A stretch of 64,000 nt of DNA from a candidate division FCPU426 bacterium (GTDB lineage: Bacteria; Oederibacteriota; Muellerivitia; Muellerivitales; Muellerivitaceae). The stretch's first letter is position 1. Each line of letters opens with the position of its first letter. The position numbers were made by a program, and so were the translations under genes. The stretch covers positions 1 through 64,000 of the forward strand of contig DAIDGV010000019.1 of NCBI GenBank assembly GCA_027452205.1, given 5' to 3'. The notes under the pieces are model-generated. The model ran no database searches and had not been told where the DNA came from. It saw nothing but the letters and a program-made list of their open reading frames with translations. Positions 1 through 7,587 of this stretch are shown here, one piece after another.

Positions 1-89
1 CTCCAATGGTGCGATAGAGGCGAATAACGGACTCAAGTTACGGTTTGAACCCAGCCAAGTCAATAGAAAGACCTTGTCAGTACTGGGCT

Positions 90-1670
90 TTAGACCACTT
101 TCGGGTAGAGTTGAGCTTTGTAGTTTTCCAATTCTTTGAGACGCAGTTCGGGAGACCAATCCAAGATTTCGGCCATGACTTGGGAAGCTCTTTCGGCGGC
201 CTCGCCCCAGCGCTGAAGGCTATAGCCAATCTCCAAACGGCGAAGCATCACGTCGTCCAGGTGATAAGCCTTTTCTTTTTTGACCGCGAAAGCGACTTGG
301 GCCAATATCTCCGGCCTGTCGGTATGCAAAGACCGCTTCCATTCGGGCTGTTCTTCGGTCAACTTCAAGACTTCTTCTGCCCTTTGGCCGTAAAGATGGG
401 CCAAGTGGTTCGCTTGGTCTTTGGTAATTCCATATTGGATCGGCCAACGCTCCAGGGCCTCTTTCAGGAAAATATCCCAGGATTGGGCTGGCAAGCCGGG
501 AAGACATAGCTCCTCCTTGGCATTGTTCTTACGATCCAAGATCATCAAGACCTGTTTCAGCGCTTGATGAGCCATGTGATGATAGGTGGTTAGTTTTCCG
601 CCGATGATGGTGAGTAGACGGCGTTTACGGATGATCTGATCCTCTCGGGAAACTGAAGAAGCCTTTTCTTCGTCGCCCCAGGCTAAGGGACGAAGCCCGG
701 CGAAGGCGGCCACGATAATTTCTTTCTTGATCGAACTGCCCGGAAAGACCCGGGAGGCTTGTTCCACGAGATAATCGATCTCTTCCTCGGTGGGGCGGGT
801 GTTGTCCGGATCGCTGGAATCATCGATGTCGGTAGTGCCGATAAGGCTGGAACCCCGCCAGGGAATGACGAAGATGACGCGGTTGTCGCCTTGGGTCGTG
901 ATGAGCACGGCTTGTTCAGACAACACTTGGGGAACCACAATGTGGGTGCCGCGGGTAGGGCGCACTAACTTGGCACTGTCTTGGTTGAGCATTTGGGCGG
1001 TTTCAGTGGCCCAGGGACCCGAGGCATTGACCAGGCAGGAAGCGAAAATAGTGGCAGTCTTTTTGGTCAAGTCGTCCCAATAGGTGATCCGGTATCCCGA
1101 GGGTTCTTGGTCGATCTCGGTGACCTGGTGGTAGTTGAGACACTGGGCGCCGAACTTTTCGGCGCCAAGGATATTCTCCAGGACCAAGCGGGCGTCATTA
1201 ACCTGGGCGTCAAAATAAAGACCGCAGCCCCTCAAACCTTCTTTTTTTAAGGTGGGCGCCAGGGCCATGGTTTGAACGGGATTGAGCCACTTGTGTTTAC
1301 CGATGTTTTTGGATCCAGCCAAAAGGTCATAAAGCCAAAGGCCCAACTTGAGCTTCCATGTGGCCCGGGAATCGCCTTCATAAGAAGGTAGCAGGAAGGG
1401 GACAGGCCTGGATAAGTGTGGAACCATTCGCAGAAGCCGGTTGCGTTCATGAAGACCCTCAAAGACCAAGGCAAATTCAGCCTGTTCCAGGTACCGGATA
1501 CCGCCATGGAAAAGCTTGGTGGATTTACTAGAGGTGCCGGAGGCAAAGTCGTCTTTCTCGAAGAGGACTACGGATAGTCCCGCTTGGGCGGCTTGGGCGG
1601 CGAGGCCGGCGCCGTTGATGCCGCCGCCAATGATGACTAAGTCGGTTTTTGCCAGAATGGATGGGCTCAT
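90..1670 (-). CDS. glpD: FAD-dependent glycerol-3-phosphate dehydrogenase
   Basis: The enzyme oxidises sn-glycerol 3-phosphate to dihydroxyacetone phosphate at the inner face of the cytoplasmic membrane and passes electrons to quinone. The 526-residue protein opens with an FAD-binding Rossmann motif GGGING (residues 15-20), followed by the family-typical ASGTSSKSTKLFHGGIRYLE stretch. The C-terminal part (from about residue 390) fits the DAO_C helical domain. Length is normal for aerobic GlpD. The ATG at 1670 is the only start that keeps the Rossmann strand near the N-terminus. It stands alone, with no glpF or glpK next to it in the window. No convincing minus-strand promoter was found between it and the tRNA gene. 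Identification is from motifs and is secure at family level. Confidence 0.93.
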   Translation of the reverse strand: MSPSILAKTDLVIIGGGINGAGLAAQAAQAGLSVVLFEKDDFASGTSSKSTKLFHGGIRYLEQAEFALVFEGLHERNRLLRMVPHLSRPVPFLLPSYEGDSRATWKLKLGLWLYDLLAGSKNIGKHKWLNPVQTMALAPTLKKEGLRGCGLYFDAQVNDARLVLENILGAEKFGAQCLNYHQVTEIDQEPSGYRITYWDDLTKKTATIFASCLVNASGPWATETAQMLNQDSAKLVRPTRGTHIVVPQVLSEQAVLITTQGDNRVIFVIPWRGSSLIGTTDIDDSSDPDNTRPTEEEIDYLVEQASRVFPGSSIKKEIIVAAFAGLRPLAWGDEEKASSVSREDQIIRKRRLLTIIGGKLTTYHHMAHQALKQVLMILDRKNNAKEELCLPGLPAQSWDIFLKEALERWPIQYGITKDQANHLAHLYGQRAEEVLKLTEEQPEWKRSLHTDRPEILAQVAFAVKKEKAYHLDDVMLRRLEIGYSLQRWGEAAERASQVMAEILDWSPELRLKELENYKAQLYPKVV

Positions 1671-1767
1671 GGGTGTCGTCCTTGATGGAAATGAGGGCCT
1701 CGAAGGGAGGATAACCGAAGGGCCCTAGATTTTCCGAGGGAAAATCCCTTATTTTAGGCCGGTAAAT

Positions 1768-1796
1768 TTGACGGGACTGGATCCAGTCGTTAAGAT
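1768..1796 (+). promoter_or_regulatory. candidate sigma-70 promoter for tRNA-Leu/tig
   Basis: TTGACG (1768-1773) and TAAGAT (1791-1796) are separated by 17 bp. The spacer contains a perfect 12-bp palindrome, ACTGGATCCAGT (1777-1788), which could be an operator or chance. It lies about 150 bp before the tRNA and is the best plus-strand promoter match in the glpD-tRNA gap. Upstream of the tRNA the transcript would also hold a perfect 8-bp hairpin (1923-1930 with 1935-1942). Confidence 0.4.
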
Positions 1797-1950
1797 AAGG
1801 CCGTTTTTAAGGGAAAAGGGCCCAGGCGAGGTGGTGTACCAACGAATCAATTGAGCTCTGGTCAAGCAATTGGCTAGAAATTTCAAGGAAGTTGGCACTT
1901 GCCACTCTCCCTATACCGTGTGGCGACGAAGGGTTTCGTCGCATTGAAGG

Positions 1951-2035
1951 GCGAGAGTGGCGAAACTGGCAGACGCACCAGATTTAGGTTCTGGCGGGGT
2001 AACCCGTGGGGGTTCAACTCCCCCCTCTCGCACCA
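1951..2035 (+). tRNA. tRNA-Leu (anticodon UAG)
   Basis: A complete cloverleaf with a long class II variable arm is visible. The acceptor stem GCGAGAG (1951-1957) pairs with CTCTCGC (2025-2031), followed by A and an encoded CCA (2033-2035). The anticodon stem CCAGA/TCTGG encloses TTTAGGT, giving anticodon UAG, which reads CUA and probably other CUN leucine codons. The T-arm holds GGTTCAACTC. It precedes tig and may share its transcript. Confidence 0.97.
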
Positions 2036-2050
2036 AATAACGTTAGATGT

Positions 2051-2132
2051 GTCTGGGTGAAGCCCAGACGAGTAATGAAGTTGGTGCAGTATCCTTTCCT
2101 GCGGAAATGGATGCGCATCAGACGCACCAACT
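2051..2132 (+). promoter_or_regulatory. structured leader between tRNA-Leu and tig
   Basis: Two nested structures lie between the tRNA and tig. The first is a perfect 7-bp hairpin GTCTGGG/CCCAGAC (2051-2057 with 2063-2069). The second is a 9-bp stem AGTTGGTGC/GCACCAACT (2079-2087 with 2124-2132) enclosing an inner hairpin, ATCC-TTTCC paired with GGAAA-GGAT with one bulged base (2091-2112). No T-tract follows either, so they do not look like terminators. They may be tRNA 3' processing signals or a tig 5' UTR element. I do not recognise a known RNA family. Confidence 0.4.
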
Positions 2133-2183
2133 ATCCGATCTCTCTGTGCCCTGGAAGGGCGCAATAAATTTAAGGAGCTTTCA

Positions 2184-3467
2184 GTGAAAGTCAGTGTCAA
2201 CAATGTTTCGGGCTGCACCAAAGAAGTGACCGTCGAGGTGCCGACAGAGACCGTTCAAAATCAGATGGACGGTATTTATCAAAAGATCTCCCAAGAAGCC
2301 AAGATCCCTGGTTTCCGCAAGGGCAAGGTGCCCTTGGATGTGATCCGCAAGCAATACAAGTCCGCGGCCCGGGAAGAAATGGTGCATCACCGTTTGCCTG
2401 AGTTCTTCCGCACGGTCCTGGTCGAACAAAAGCTCGACCCGGTAGCCCAACCCCAGATCACCCATTTGCAATTTGAAGAGGGAACCCCTTTGAAGTTCGT
2501 GGCGACGGTCGAGATCAAGCCAACCTTCGACCTGAAAGAATACAAGGGTTTGAAGGTGAAGAAGGCCAAGGTCGAAGCCGACGATGCGGATGTGGAGAAA
2601 GCCTTGAACAACATGCGCGATCAAATGGCCCAATTGGTGCCGGCGGAAGGCCGCGCGGCCCAAAAGGACGACTGGGTTTTGATCGATTTTGAAGGCAAGA
2701 TCGACGGGAAAGCGTTCGAGGGTGGCAAAGCCAACCGGTATCCTGTCTTGCTGGGAGCCCAGAACATGCTGGCCGATTTTGAGGCTAATATCGTTGGGTT
2801 GAAAGCGGGCGACTCCAAGACCTTCAAAATCACTTTCCCGAAGGACTATGGTAAGGATGACATCGCCGGTAAAGAGGCTGAGTTCACCATTAAAGTGCAT
2901 GAGATCAAGGCCAAAAAGCTGCCGGAGTTGAACGATGAGTTCGCTAAGGACGCTGGTCGGGCTGAAAACCTGGCTGAGTTGAAAGAAAAGCTGAAGGCCC
3001 AGGTCAAACAAAGCAAAGAGAACGAACAACGGGCCAAGATGGTTGAACAGATCGGCGAAAAGCTGATCGGGGACCACAAATTCGATATTCCGGCGTCGCT
3101 CATCAACATGGAACAACAGCGCTTGGTGCAGCAGGGCGTGGAACGTCTTCGCAGTCAAGGTATTGACGCCAATACGCTGCCGGACGAGCAGAAGAAGCAG
3201 TTCGTCGAGGGTCTGCGTCCGGTTGCGGAAAAGAACGTGCACTTGGCTTTGATCGTCGAGAAGATCACCGCGGCGGAGAAGATCAAGACCGACGAAAGCG
3301 ATATCGACGCTTATTTCGAGAAGGTGTCCGGAAACATCGGCCAACCGGCGGATGTGGTGAAACGGTATGTTCAGCAACAGGGCAATTTGGATTCGATCAA
3401 AGATTGGATCCAATATGAAAAGACCCTGGACTTTTTGATCACGCAGTCCAAGATTGAGCAAGTCTAA
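2184..3467 (+). CDS. tig: trigger factor, ribosome-associated chaperone and peptidyl-prolyl isomerase
   Basis: Trigger factor binds at the ribosomal exit tunnel and shields nascent chains. The 427-residue product has the N-terminal ribosome-binding domain, including a GFRKGKVP signature near residue 45 that docks on ribosomal protein L23. A central FKBP-type PPIase domain (about 150-240) and a helical C-terminal arm domain follow. The GTG at 2184 is chosen because AAGGAG lies 7 nt upstream (2172-2177). It is the first gene of a classic tig-clpP-clpX cluster, with clpP 22 bp downstream. A long antisense ORF mirrors this gene and is not real. Length and domain order are normal. Confidence 0.96.
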   Translation: MKVSVNNVSGCTKEVTVEVPTETVQNQMDGIYQKISQEAKIPGFRKGKVPLDVIRKQYKSAAREEMVHHRLPEFFRTVLVEQKLDPVAQPQITHLQFEEGTPLKFVATVEIKPTFDLKEYKGLKVKKAKVEADDADVEKALNNMRDQMAQLVPAEGRAAQKDDWVLIDFEGKIDGKAFEGGKANRYPVLLGAQNMLADFEANIVGLKAGDSKTFKITFPKDYGKDDIAGKEAEFTIKVHEIKAKKLPELNDEFAKDAGRAENLAELKEKLKAQVKQSKENEQRAKMVEQIGEKLIGDHKFDIPASLINMEQQRLVQQGVERLRSQGIDANTLPDEQKKQFVEGLRPVAEKNVHLALIVEKITAAEKIKTDESDIDAYFEKVSGNIGQPADVVKRYVQQQGNLDSIKDWIQYEKTLDFLITQSKIEQV

Positions 3468-3489
3468 ACACTAGCCACTGGAGGCTGAT

Positions 3490-4089
3490 ATGGCTTTAAT
3501 TCCGATCGTCGTTGAACAGACCAACCGCGGGGAGCGGTCCTACGATATCTATTCCCGTTTGCTAAAGGACCGTATCATCATGCTGGGGACCCCCATCAAC
3601 GATGACGTGGCCAATACCATCATCGCCCAATTGCTCTTCCTGGAATCGGAAGATCCGGAGAAGGACATCAACCTTTACATCAATAGCCCCGGCGGCGTCG
3701 TGACCTCGGGGTTGGGCATCTATGACACGATCCAATTCATGAAGGCGCCGGTGTCCACCATTTGCGTGGGGCAGGCCGCCAGCATGGGCGCGGTGCTTTT
3801 GGCCGCGGGAGCCAAGGGCAAGCGCTTCGCTTTACCGAATGCCCGTATCATGATCCACCAGCCGTCGGGCGGGGCCCAGGGGCAAGCCACGGATATCGAG
3901 ATCCAAGCCCGTGAGATCCTCAAGATCCGTGAGAAATTGAACAAGATCCTGGCGGACCATTGTGGACAGCCTTTGAGCCAGATCGAGAAGGACGTGGAGC
4001 GGGATTACTTCATGTCCGCCGAGGAAGCCAAGCAATATGGCTTAATTGATGATATTCTTACTAAGCGTCCCGAAACCAAGAAGAAGTAA
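3490..4089 (+). CDS. clpP: ATP-dependent Clp protease proteolytic subunit
   Basis: ClpP is the barrel-shaped serine peptidase that degrades substrates unfolded by ClpX. In this 199-residue protein the catalytic triad is visible: Ser98 in GQAASMGA, His123 in MIHQP and Asp172 in ERDYFMS. Length is normal and no long propeptide is present. The start at 3490 has GGAGG at 3480-3484. The gene sits between tig and clpX, with clpX starting 13 bp after its stop, so stoichiometric co-expression with ClpX is expected. Confidence 0.98.
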   Translation: MALIPIVVEQTNRGERSYDIYSRLLKDRIIMLGTPINDDVANTIIAQLLFLESEDPEKDINLYINSPGGVVTSGLGIYDTIQFMKAPVSTICVGQAASMGAVLLAAGAKGKRFALPNARIMIHQPSGGAQGQATDIEIQAREILKIREKLNKILADHCGQPLSQIEKDVERDYFMSAEEAKQYGLIDDILTKRPETKKK

Positions 4090-4102
4090 CCAAGGAACCG
4101 AC

Positions 4103-5368
4103 ATGGCCGGCGAAAAAGACAAAACCTCATTCTTACGCTGCTCGTTCTGTGGGAAGACCCAGGATGAGGTCAAGAAGCTCGTCGCCGGTCCTACGGTCTA
4201 TATCTGCAATGAGTGCGTGTCCCTTTGTAACGACATCCTGAAAGAAGAGGATAAGTCGGAGCCGAAGGGGACGTCCGCTAAACAGAAGCTTTCCGTTCCG
4301 AAACCCGTTGAGATCAAGGAAGTCCTGGATGAATACGTGATCGGCCAAGAGAAGGCCAAACGGGTCCTTTCGGTGGCGGTCCATAACCATTACAAGCGTT
4401 TGACGGTCAAGACGGGGCCGGACGATGTAGAGCTTCAAAAAAGCAATGTGATGCTCATCGGACCTACCGGCGTGGGAAAGACCCTTTTAGCCCAGACCTT
4501 AGCCCGTATCTTGGACGTTCCTTTTGCCGTTGCGGATGCCACCACCCTGACCGAGGCGGGTTATGTGGGTGAGGACGTCGAGAACATCATCTTGAAGCTT
4601 CTTCAAAACGCCGAGTTCGACGTGCAGCGCGCTGAACGGGGCATCATCTATATCGATGAGATCGACAAGATCAGCCGCAAGAGCGAGAATGCCAGTATCA
4701 CCCGGGACGTTTCCGGGGAAGGCGTGCAGCAAGCCCTTTTGAAGATCGTCGAAGGAACTGAGGTCAACGTGCCGCCCCAGGGCGGTCGGAAGCATCCCCA
4801 TCAGGAATATATCAAGGTCGATTCGAGCAATATCCTTTTCATCTGCGGCGGAGCCTTTGTCGGCCTGGAAAAACTGGTCGAGAGCCGCTTGGGCCGCCGA
4901 AGCATCGGTTTCAAGGGCGAAGTATCCATGCGTCAAGAAAAGAAACTGGGCGAATTATTCGATCAAGTGCAGCCGGAAGATCTTATCAAGTTCGGGTTGA
5001 TCCCTGAATTCATCGGTCGCTTGCCGGTGGTGGCTGCCCTTCATGAACTGGACGAGGCTGCTTTAGTGAAGGTCTTGACCGAACCAAAGAATGCTTTGAC
5101 CAAGCAATATCAACGCTATTTCGAGATCGAGAACGTGAAGCTCAAGTTCACGCCTGAAGCCCTGACGGCGGTGGCTAAAGAAGCCATCAAGCGCCAATCC
5201 GGTGCTCGTGGTTTGCGAGCTATCCTGGAAGAAGTGATGATGAACCTCATGTATGAGATCCCTTCGCGCAAGGACATCAAAGAGATCGTTGTGACCGAAG
5301 GCGCCATCAATAAAAAAGAAGACCCTATTCTTGTCTATCAAAAGGGTCGCGGGGAAAACACCGCCTAG
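4103..5368 (+). CDS. clpX: ATP-dependent Clp protease ATP-binding subunit ClpX
   Basis: ClpX is the AAA+ unfoldase that recognises tagged substrates and feeds ClpP. The 421-residue protein has an N-terminal zinc-binding domain (Cys13, Cys16, Cys35, Cys38), Walker A GPTGVGKT (120-127), Walker B IIYIDEID, a GYVG pore loop, an RKH loop and an IGF loop for ClpP docking. The reading frame is open further upstream, but the ATG at 4103 gives the normal ClpX N-terminus and has AAGGA at 4092-4096. It closes the tig-clpP-clpX run. No lon gene follows. Confidence 0.98.
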   Translation: MAGEKDKTSFLRCSFCGKTQDEVKKLVAGPTVYICNECVSLCNDILKEEDKSEPKGTSAKQKLSVPKPVEIKEVLDEYVIGQEKAKRVLSVAVHNHYKRLTVKTGPDDVELQKSNVMLIGPTGVGKTLLAQTLARILDVPFAVADATTLTEAGYVGEDVENIILKLLQNAEFDVQRAERGIIYIDEIDKISRKSENASITRDVSGEGVQQALLKIVEGTEVNVPPQGGRKHPHQEYIKVDSSNILFICGGAFVGLEKLVESRLGRRSIGFKGEVSMRQEKKLGELFDQVQPEDLIKFGLIPEFIGRLPVVAALHELDEAALVKVLTEPKNALTKQYQRYFEIENVKLKFTPEALTAVAKEAIKRQSGARGLRAILEEVMMNLMYEIPSRKDIKEIVVTEGAINKKEDPILVYQKGRGENTA

Positions 5369-5381
5369 TTCGGGGTGAGCC

Positions 5382-6215
5382 GTGAACTTTTACGACTTTA
5401 ACCCATTCTCACAAAAGCCTCTTGTTCTTTTAACCCATGCGAATGGATTCCCTCCAGCCACTTATCAGCTCGCGGTTCAACCTTTGTTGGAACATTTCCA
5501 CGTTGTTTCCTATTACGCCCGGCCCTTTTGGCCCGATTGTCCTCCCGCTGAAACACTAAAAGATTGGTATGTCTTTAAAGAGGACTTGCTCCAGGCTATT
5601 GAGGAACTAAAACCACAAGGACCCATCCGGGTGGTAGGGCATAGCTTAGGTGGCGTGGCGACCCTTTACGCCGCGGTGGAAAGACCTGAATTATTTGACC
5701 GGATCGCTTTACTGGACCCGACCATGCTGCCGCCTTCCTACTTAAGAAAGGTTTGGTGGTCCAAGTTTTTTGGTTTCGAGACCCGAAAAGAGTTGGTCGA
5801 AGGAGCCTTGAGGCGCCGCCGACATTGGGATAGCCGGGAGCAAGCTTTCGAGTCCTTCAAGGGGAAGCCGCTCTTTCGCAAATGGTCAGAGGAGATTTTC
5901 AAAGCTTATGTGGAGGGCATGACCACTGGGGACCCGCAAGGCGGGTTGAAGATCGCTTACTCGCCCGATTGGGAAGCACAGATCTATCGAACTATCCCAA
6001 CCGATGTCTGGAAGAAGGCGGCCCTGCTGGCTCGGCCAACATTAGTGGTGCGGGGTGAAACCTCTAATACTTTCCTGGCTGAAAGCGAAGAGGCCTTTCG
6101 AAAGGCTTATCCCCAAGCCACTTTTGCGGTGGTCCCGAACGCCGGCCATTTGGTGGCCCAAGAAGCTCCGGGGCCGGTGGGGCAGATCTTGCTCCAATTC
6201 TTAAAACAGCCTTAA
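5382..6215 (+). CDS. alpha/beta hydrolase
   Basis: This 277-residue protein has the alpha/beta hydrolase fold. The nucleophile elbow GHSLGG follows a VVG strand at about residue 88, and a C-terminal NAGHLVAQEAP supplies the catalytic His. The N-terminal TLANGF-like segment (LLTHANGFPPATYQ) fits the oxyanion region. The GTG at 5382 is 14 nt after the clpX stop, with GGGGTGAG just upstream, so it is probably co-transcribed. The substrate cannot be told from sequence. Related proteins are annotated as esterases, C-C bond hydrolases or haloperoxidase-like enzymes. It ends just before the operator region at 6242. Confidence 0.82.
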   Translation: MNFYDFNPFSQKPLVLLTHANGFPPATYQLAVQPLLEHFHVVSYYARPFWPDCPPAETLKDWYVFKEDLLQAIEELKPQGPIRVVGHSLGGVATLYAAVERPELFDRIALLDPTMLPPSYLRKVWWSKFFGFETRKELVEGALRRRRHWDSREQAFESFKGKPLFRKWSEEIFKAYVEGMTTGDPQGGLKIAYSPDWEAQIYRTIPTDVWKKAALLARPTLVVRGETSNTFLAESEEAFRKAYPQATFAVVPNAGHLVAQEAPGPVGQILLQFLKQP

Positions 6216-6241
6216 ACTTAGCCAAAAATCCCATTTGTATT

Positions 6242-6267
6242 AACATTGTGAAACATTTCACAATGTT
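6242..6267 (+). promoter_or_regulatory. perfect palindromic operator 1 (Rex/CRP-type)
   Basis: A perfect 12-bp inverted repeat (arms 6242-6253 and 6256-6267) with a 2-bp CA centre. The core TTGTGAAACATTTCACAA (6246-6263) equals the established Rex operator pattern TTGTGAA-N4-TTCACAA. The same core also contains TGTGA-N6-TCACA, the CRP-family half-site arrangement. It ends 2 bp before the -35 box of the serine operon promoter. Confidence 0.8.
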
Positions 6268-6269
6268 TA

Positions 6270-6297
6270 TTGACACGAATATGACCTTAGTTATACT
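6270..6297 (+). promoter_or_regulatory. sigma-70 promoter of the aminotransferase-serA operon
   Basis: A consensus -35 TTGACA (6270-6275) and a -10 TATACT (6292-6297) are 16 bp apart. Transcription would start near 6304, giving a leader of roughly 118 nt. The promoter is sandwiched between two near-identical palindromes, so a repressor bound at both would cover both boxes and the start site. Confidence 0.8.
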
Positions 6298-6305
6298 AAC
6301 GCTTA

Positions 6306-6327
6306 CTTTGTGAAACATTTCACAAAG
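6306..6327 (+). promoter_or_regulatory. palindromic operator 2 (Rex/CRP-type)
   Basis: A 10-bp inverted repeat (6306-6315 with 6318-6327) has the same 18-bp core, TTGTGAAACATTTCACAA (6308-6325), as operator 1. The two core centres are 62 bp apart, about six helical turns, so both face the same side of the DNA. It overlaps the predicted transcription start, a repressor position. Confidence 0.78.
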
Positions 6328-6421
6328 GTTGATAAGGTTCACGAAAAATGGCCTATTTGGCCCTAAAACGCACCGGTTTCAACATCCCTCCCTCGCTTGC
6401 CGGCATTTCAAGAGGTTAAAA

Positions 6422-7576
6422 ATGCTTAAGAAATACGTCATGGCCCCCGGGCCGACCCCTATCCCTGCTGAAGTTTTGATGGAAGCCGCTCAGCCGATCA
6501 TTCACCATCGCACTCCCCAATTCCAGGCCATTTTTAAGGCGGCCAACGAGGGGTTACAGCTCTTTTTCCGCACCAAGAACCATGTCATGACCTTTGCCTC
6601 GGTCGGGACCGGGGCCATGGAGTCCGCTATCGCCAACTTGACCTCGCCGGGCGAGAAGATACTGGTGGCTTCTTCGGGTCATTTTGGCAACCGCTGGGCT
6701 GAGATCGCCAAGGCCTATGGGGTGCAAGCCGAGCTCTATGAATGCGAATGGGGTAAAGCGGTCGATGCCGAGGAAGTGCGCAAACGTCTCAAGGTTTCGC
6801 CGGAGGTCAAAATCGTCTTCACGACCTTGAACGAGACTTCTACCGGTGTTTTGAACGATATCCAAACTTTGACCAAAGTCGTACACGAATGCGGCGCCAT
6901 CATCGTGGTGGACGCTATTTCGGGCCTGGGCGCGGCGCCTTTCGAGACCGATGTCTGGGGTGTGGATGTGGTCTTGTCGGGTTCGCAAAAGGGTTTCATG
7001 ATCCCACCGGGCTTGGCCTTTGTGGCCATCAATCAGGCCGGTATTGACAAGAATAAGGCCTCCAAGAATCCCCGGTTCTATTTCAGCTATGAGAAGGCCA
7101 TCAAGAAACTGGTCGAAGAAAAGATGCCGGATACCCCTTGGACCCCGGCCATTTCGCTCATCATCCAATTGAAAAGAGCTTTAGAACTGATCCACCAAGA
7201 AGGTATGGAAAATGTTTGGAAGCGTCACGCGGCCATGGCGAAAGCCACCCGCGAAGGTGTGAAGGCTTTGGGTTTGGAACTGTTCGCCCCTACCGCCCCT
7301 TCGCCGGCGCTGACTTCGGTCAAGACGGTCGAGGGTGTGGATAGCGGTCTCATCAACAAGACCTTCCGTGATACTTACGGCATTAGCATTGCCGGGGGCC
7401 AAGGCAAGGAAAAGGGCAAGATCTTCCGTTTGGGCCATTTGGGTTATGCCGATGGATCCGATGTGATCTTGGAGATCGCCCGGCTTGAAATGGTCCTTCA
7501 CAAAGTGGGCAAGAAAGTCGCCCTGGGTTCGGGTGTTAAGGTCGTTGAAGAGATCCTCTTAGCAGAAAACTTGTAA
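6422..7576 (+). CDS. class V aminotransferase, probable phosphoserine or alanine/serine-glyoxylate aminotransferase
   Basis: A fold-type I PLP enzyme of the SerC/AGAT/SPT family, 384 residues. The N-terminal YVMAPGPTPIP is the family substrate-loop signature. Lys190 in SGSQKG is the predicted PLP Schiff-base lysine, preceded by VDAISGLG with the ring-binding Asp. Its position directly before serA argues that it transaminates 3-phosphohydroxypyruvate to phosphoserine, as this non-canonical type does in several bacteria and archaea. Serine-glyoxylate activity cannot be excluded. The frame is open upstream to 6329, but ATG 6422 has AGAGG at about 6409-6413 and matches the family N-terminus; the longer form would start inside operator 2. 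Confidence 0.88.
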   Translation: MLKKYVMAPGPTPIPAEVLMEAAQPIIHHRTPQFQAIFKAANEGLQLFFRTKNHVMTFASVGTGAMESAIANLTSPGEKILVASSGHFGNRWAEIAKAYGVQAELYECEWGKAVDAEEVRKRLKVSPEVKIVFTTLNETSTGVLNDIQTLTKVVHECGAIIVVDAISGLGAAPFETDVWGVDVVLSGSQKGFMIPPGLAFVAINQAGIDKNKASKNPRFYFSYEKAIKKLVEEKMPDTPWTPAISLIIQLKRALELIHQEGMENVWKRHAAMAKATREGVKALGLELFAPTAPSPALTSVKTVEGVDSGLINKTFRDTYGISIAGGQGKEKGKIFRLGHLGYADGSDVILEIARLEMVLHKVGKKVALGSGVKVVEEILLAENL

Positions 7577-7587
7577 GGAGCCGAAGC

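Noticed and set aside
2181-3461. Very long minus-strand ORF (426 codons) covering tig
   Set aside because: It is the antisense mirror of trigger factor in a codon-biased gene, has no ribosome binding site and no recognisable domain.
6329-6421. Upstream extension of the aminotransferase reading frame
   Set aside because: It would start inside operator 2 and adds 31 residues absent from the family. ATG 6422 has a ribosome binding site.
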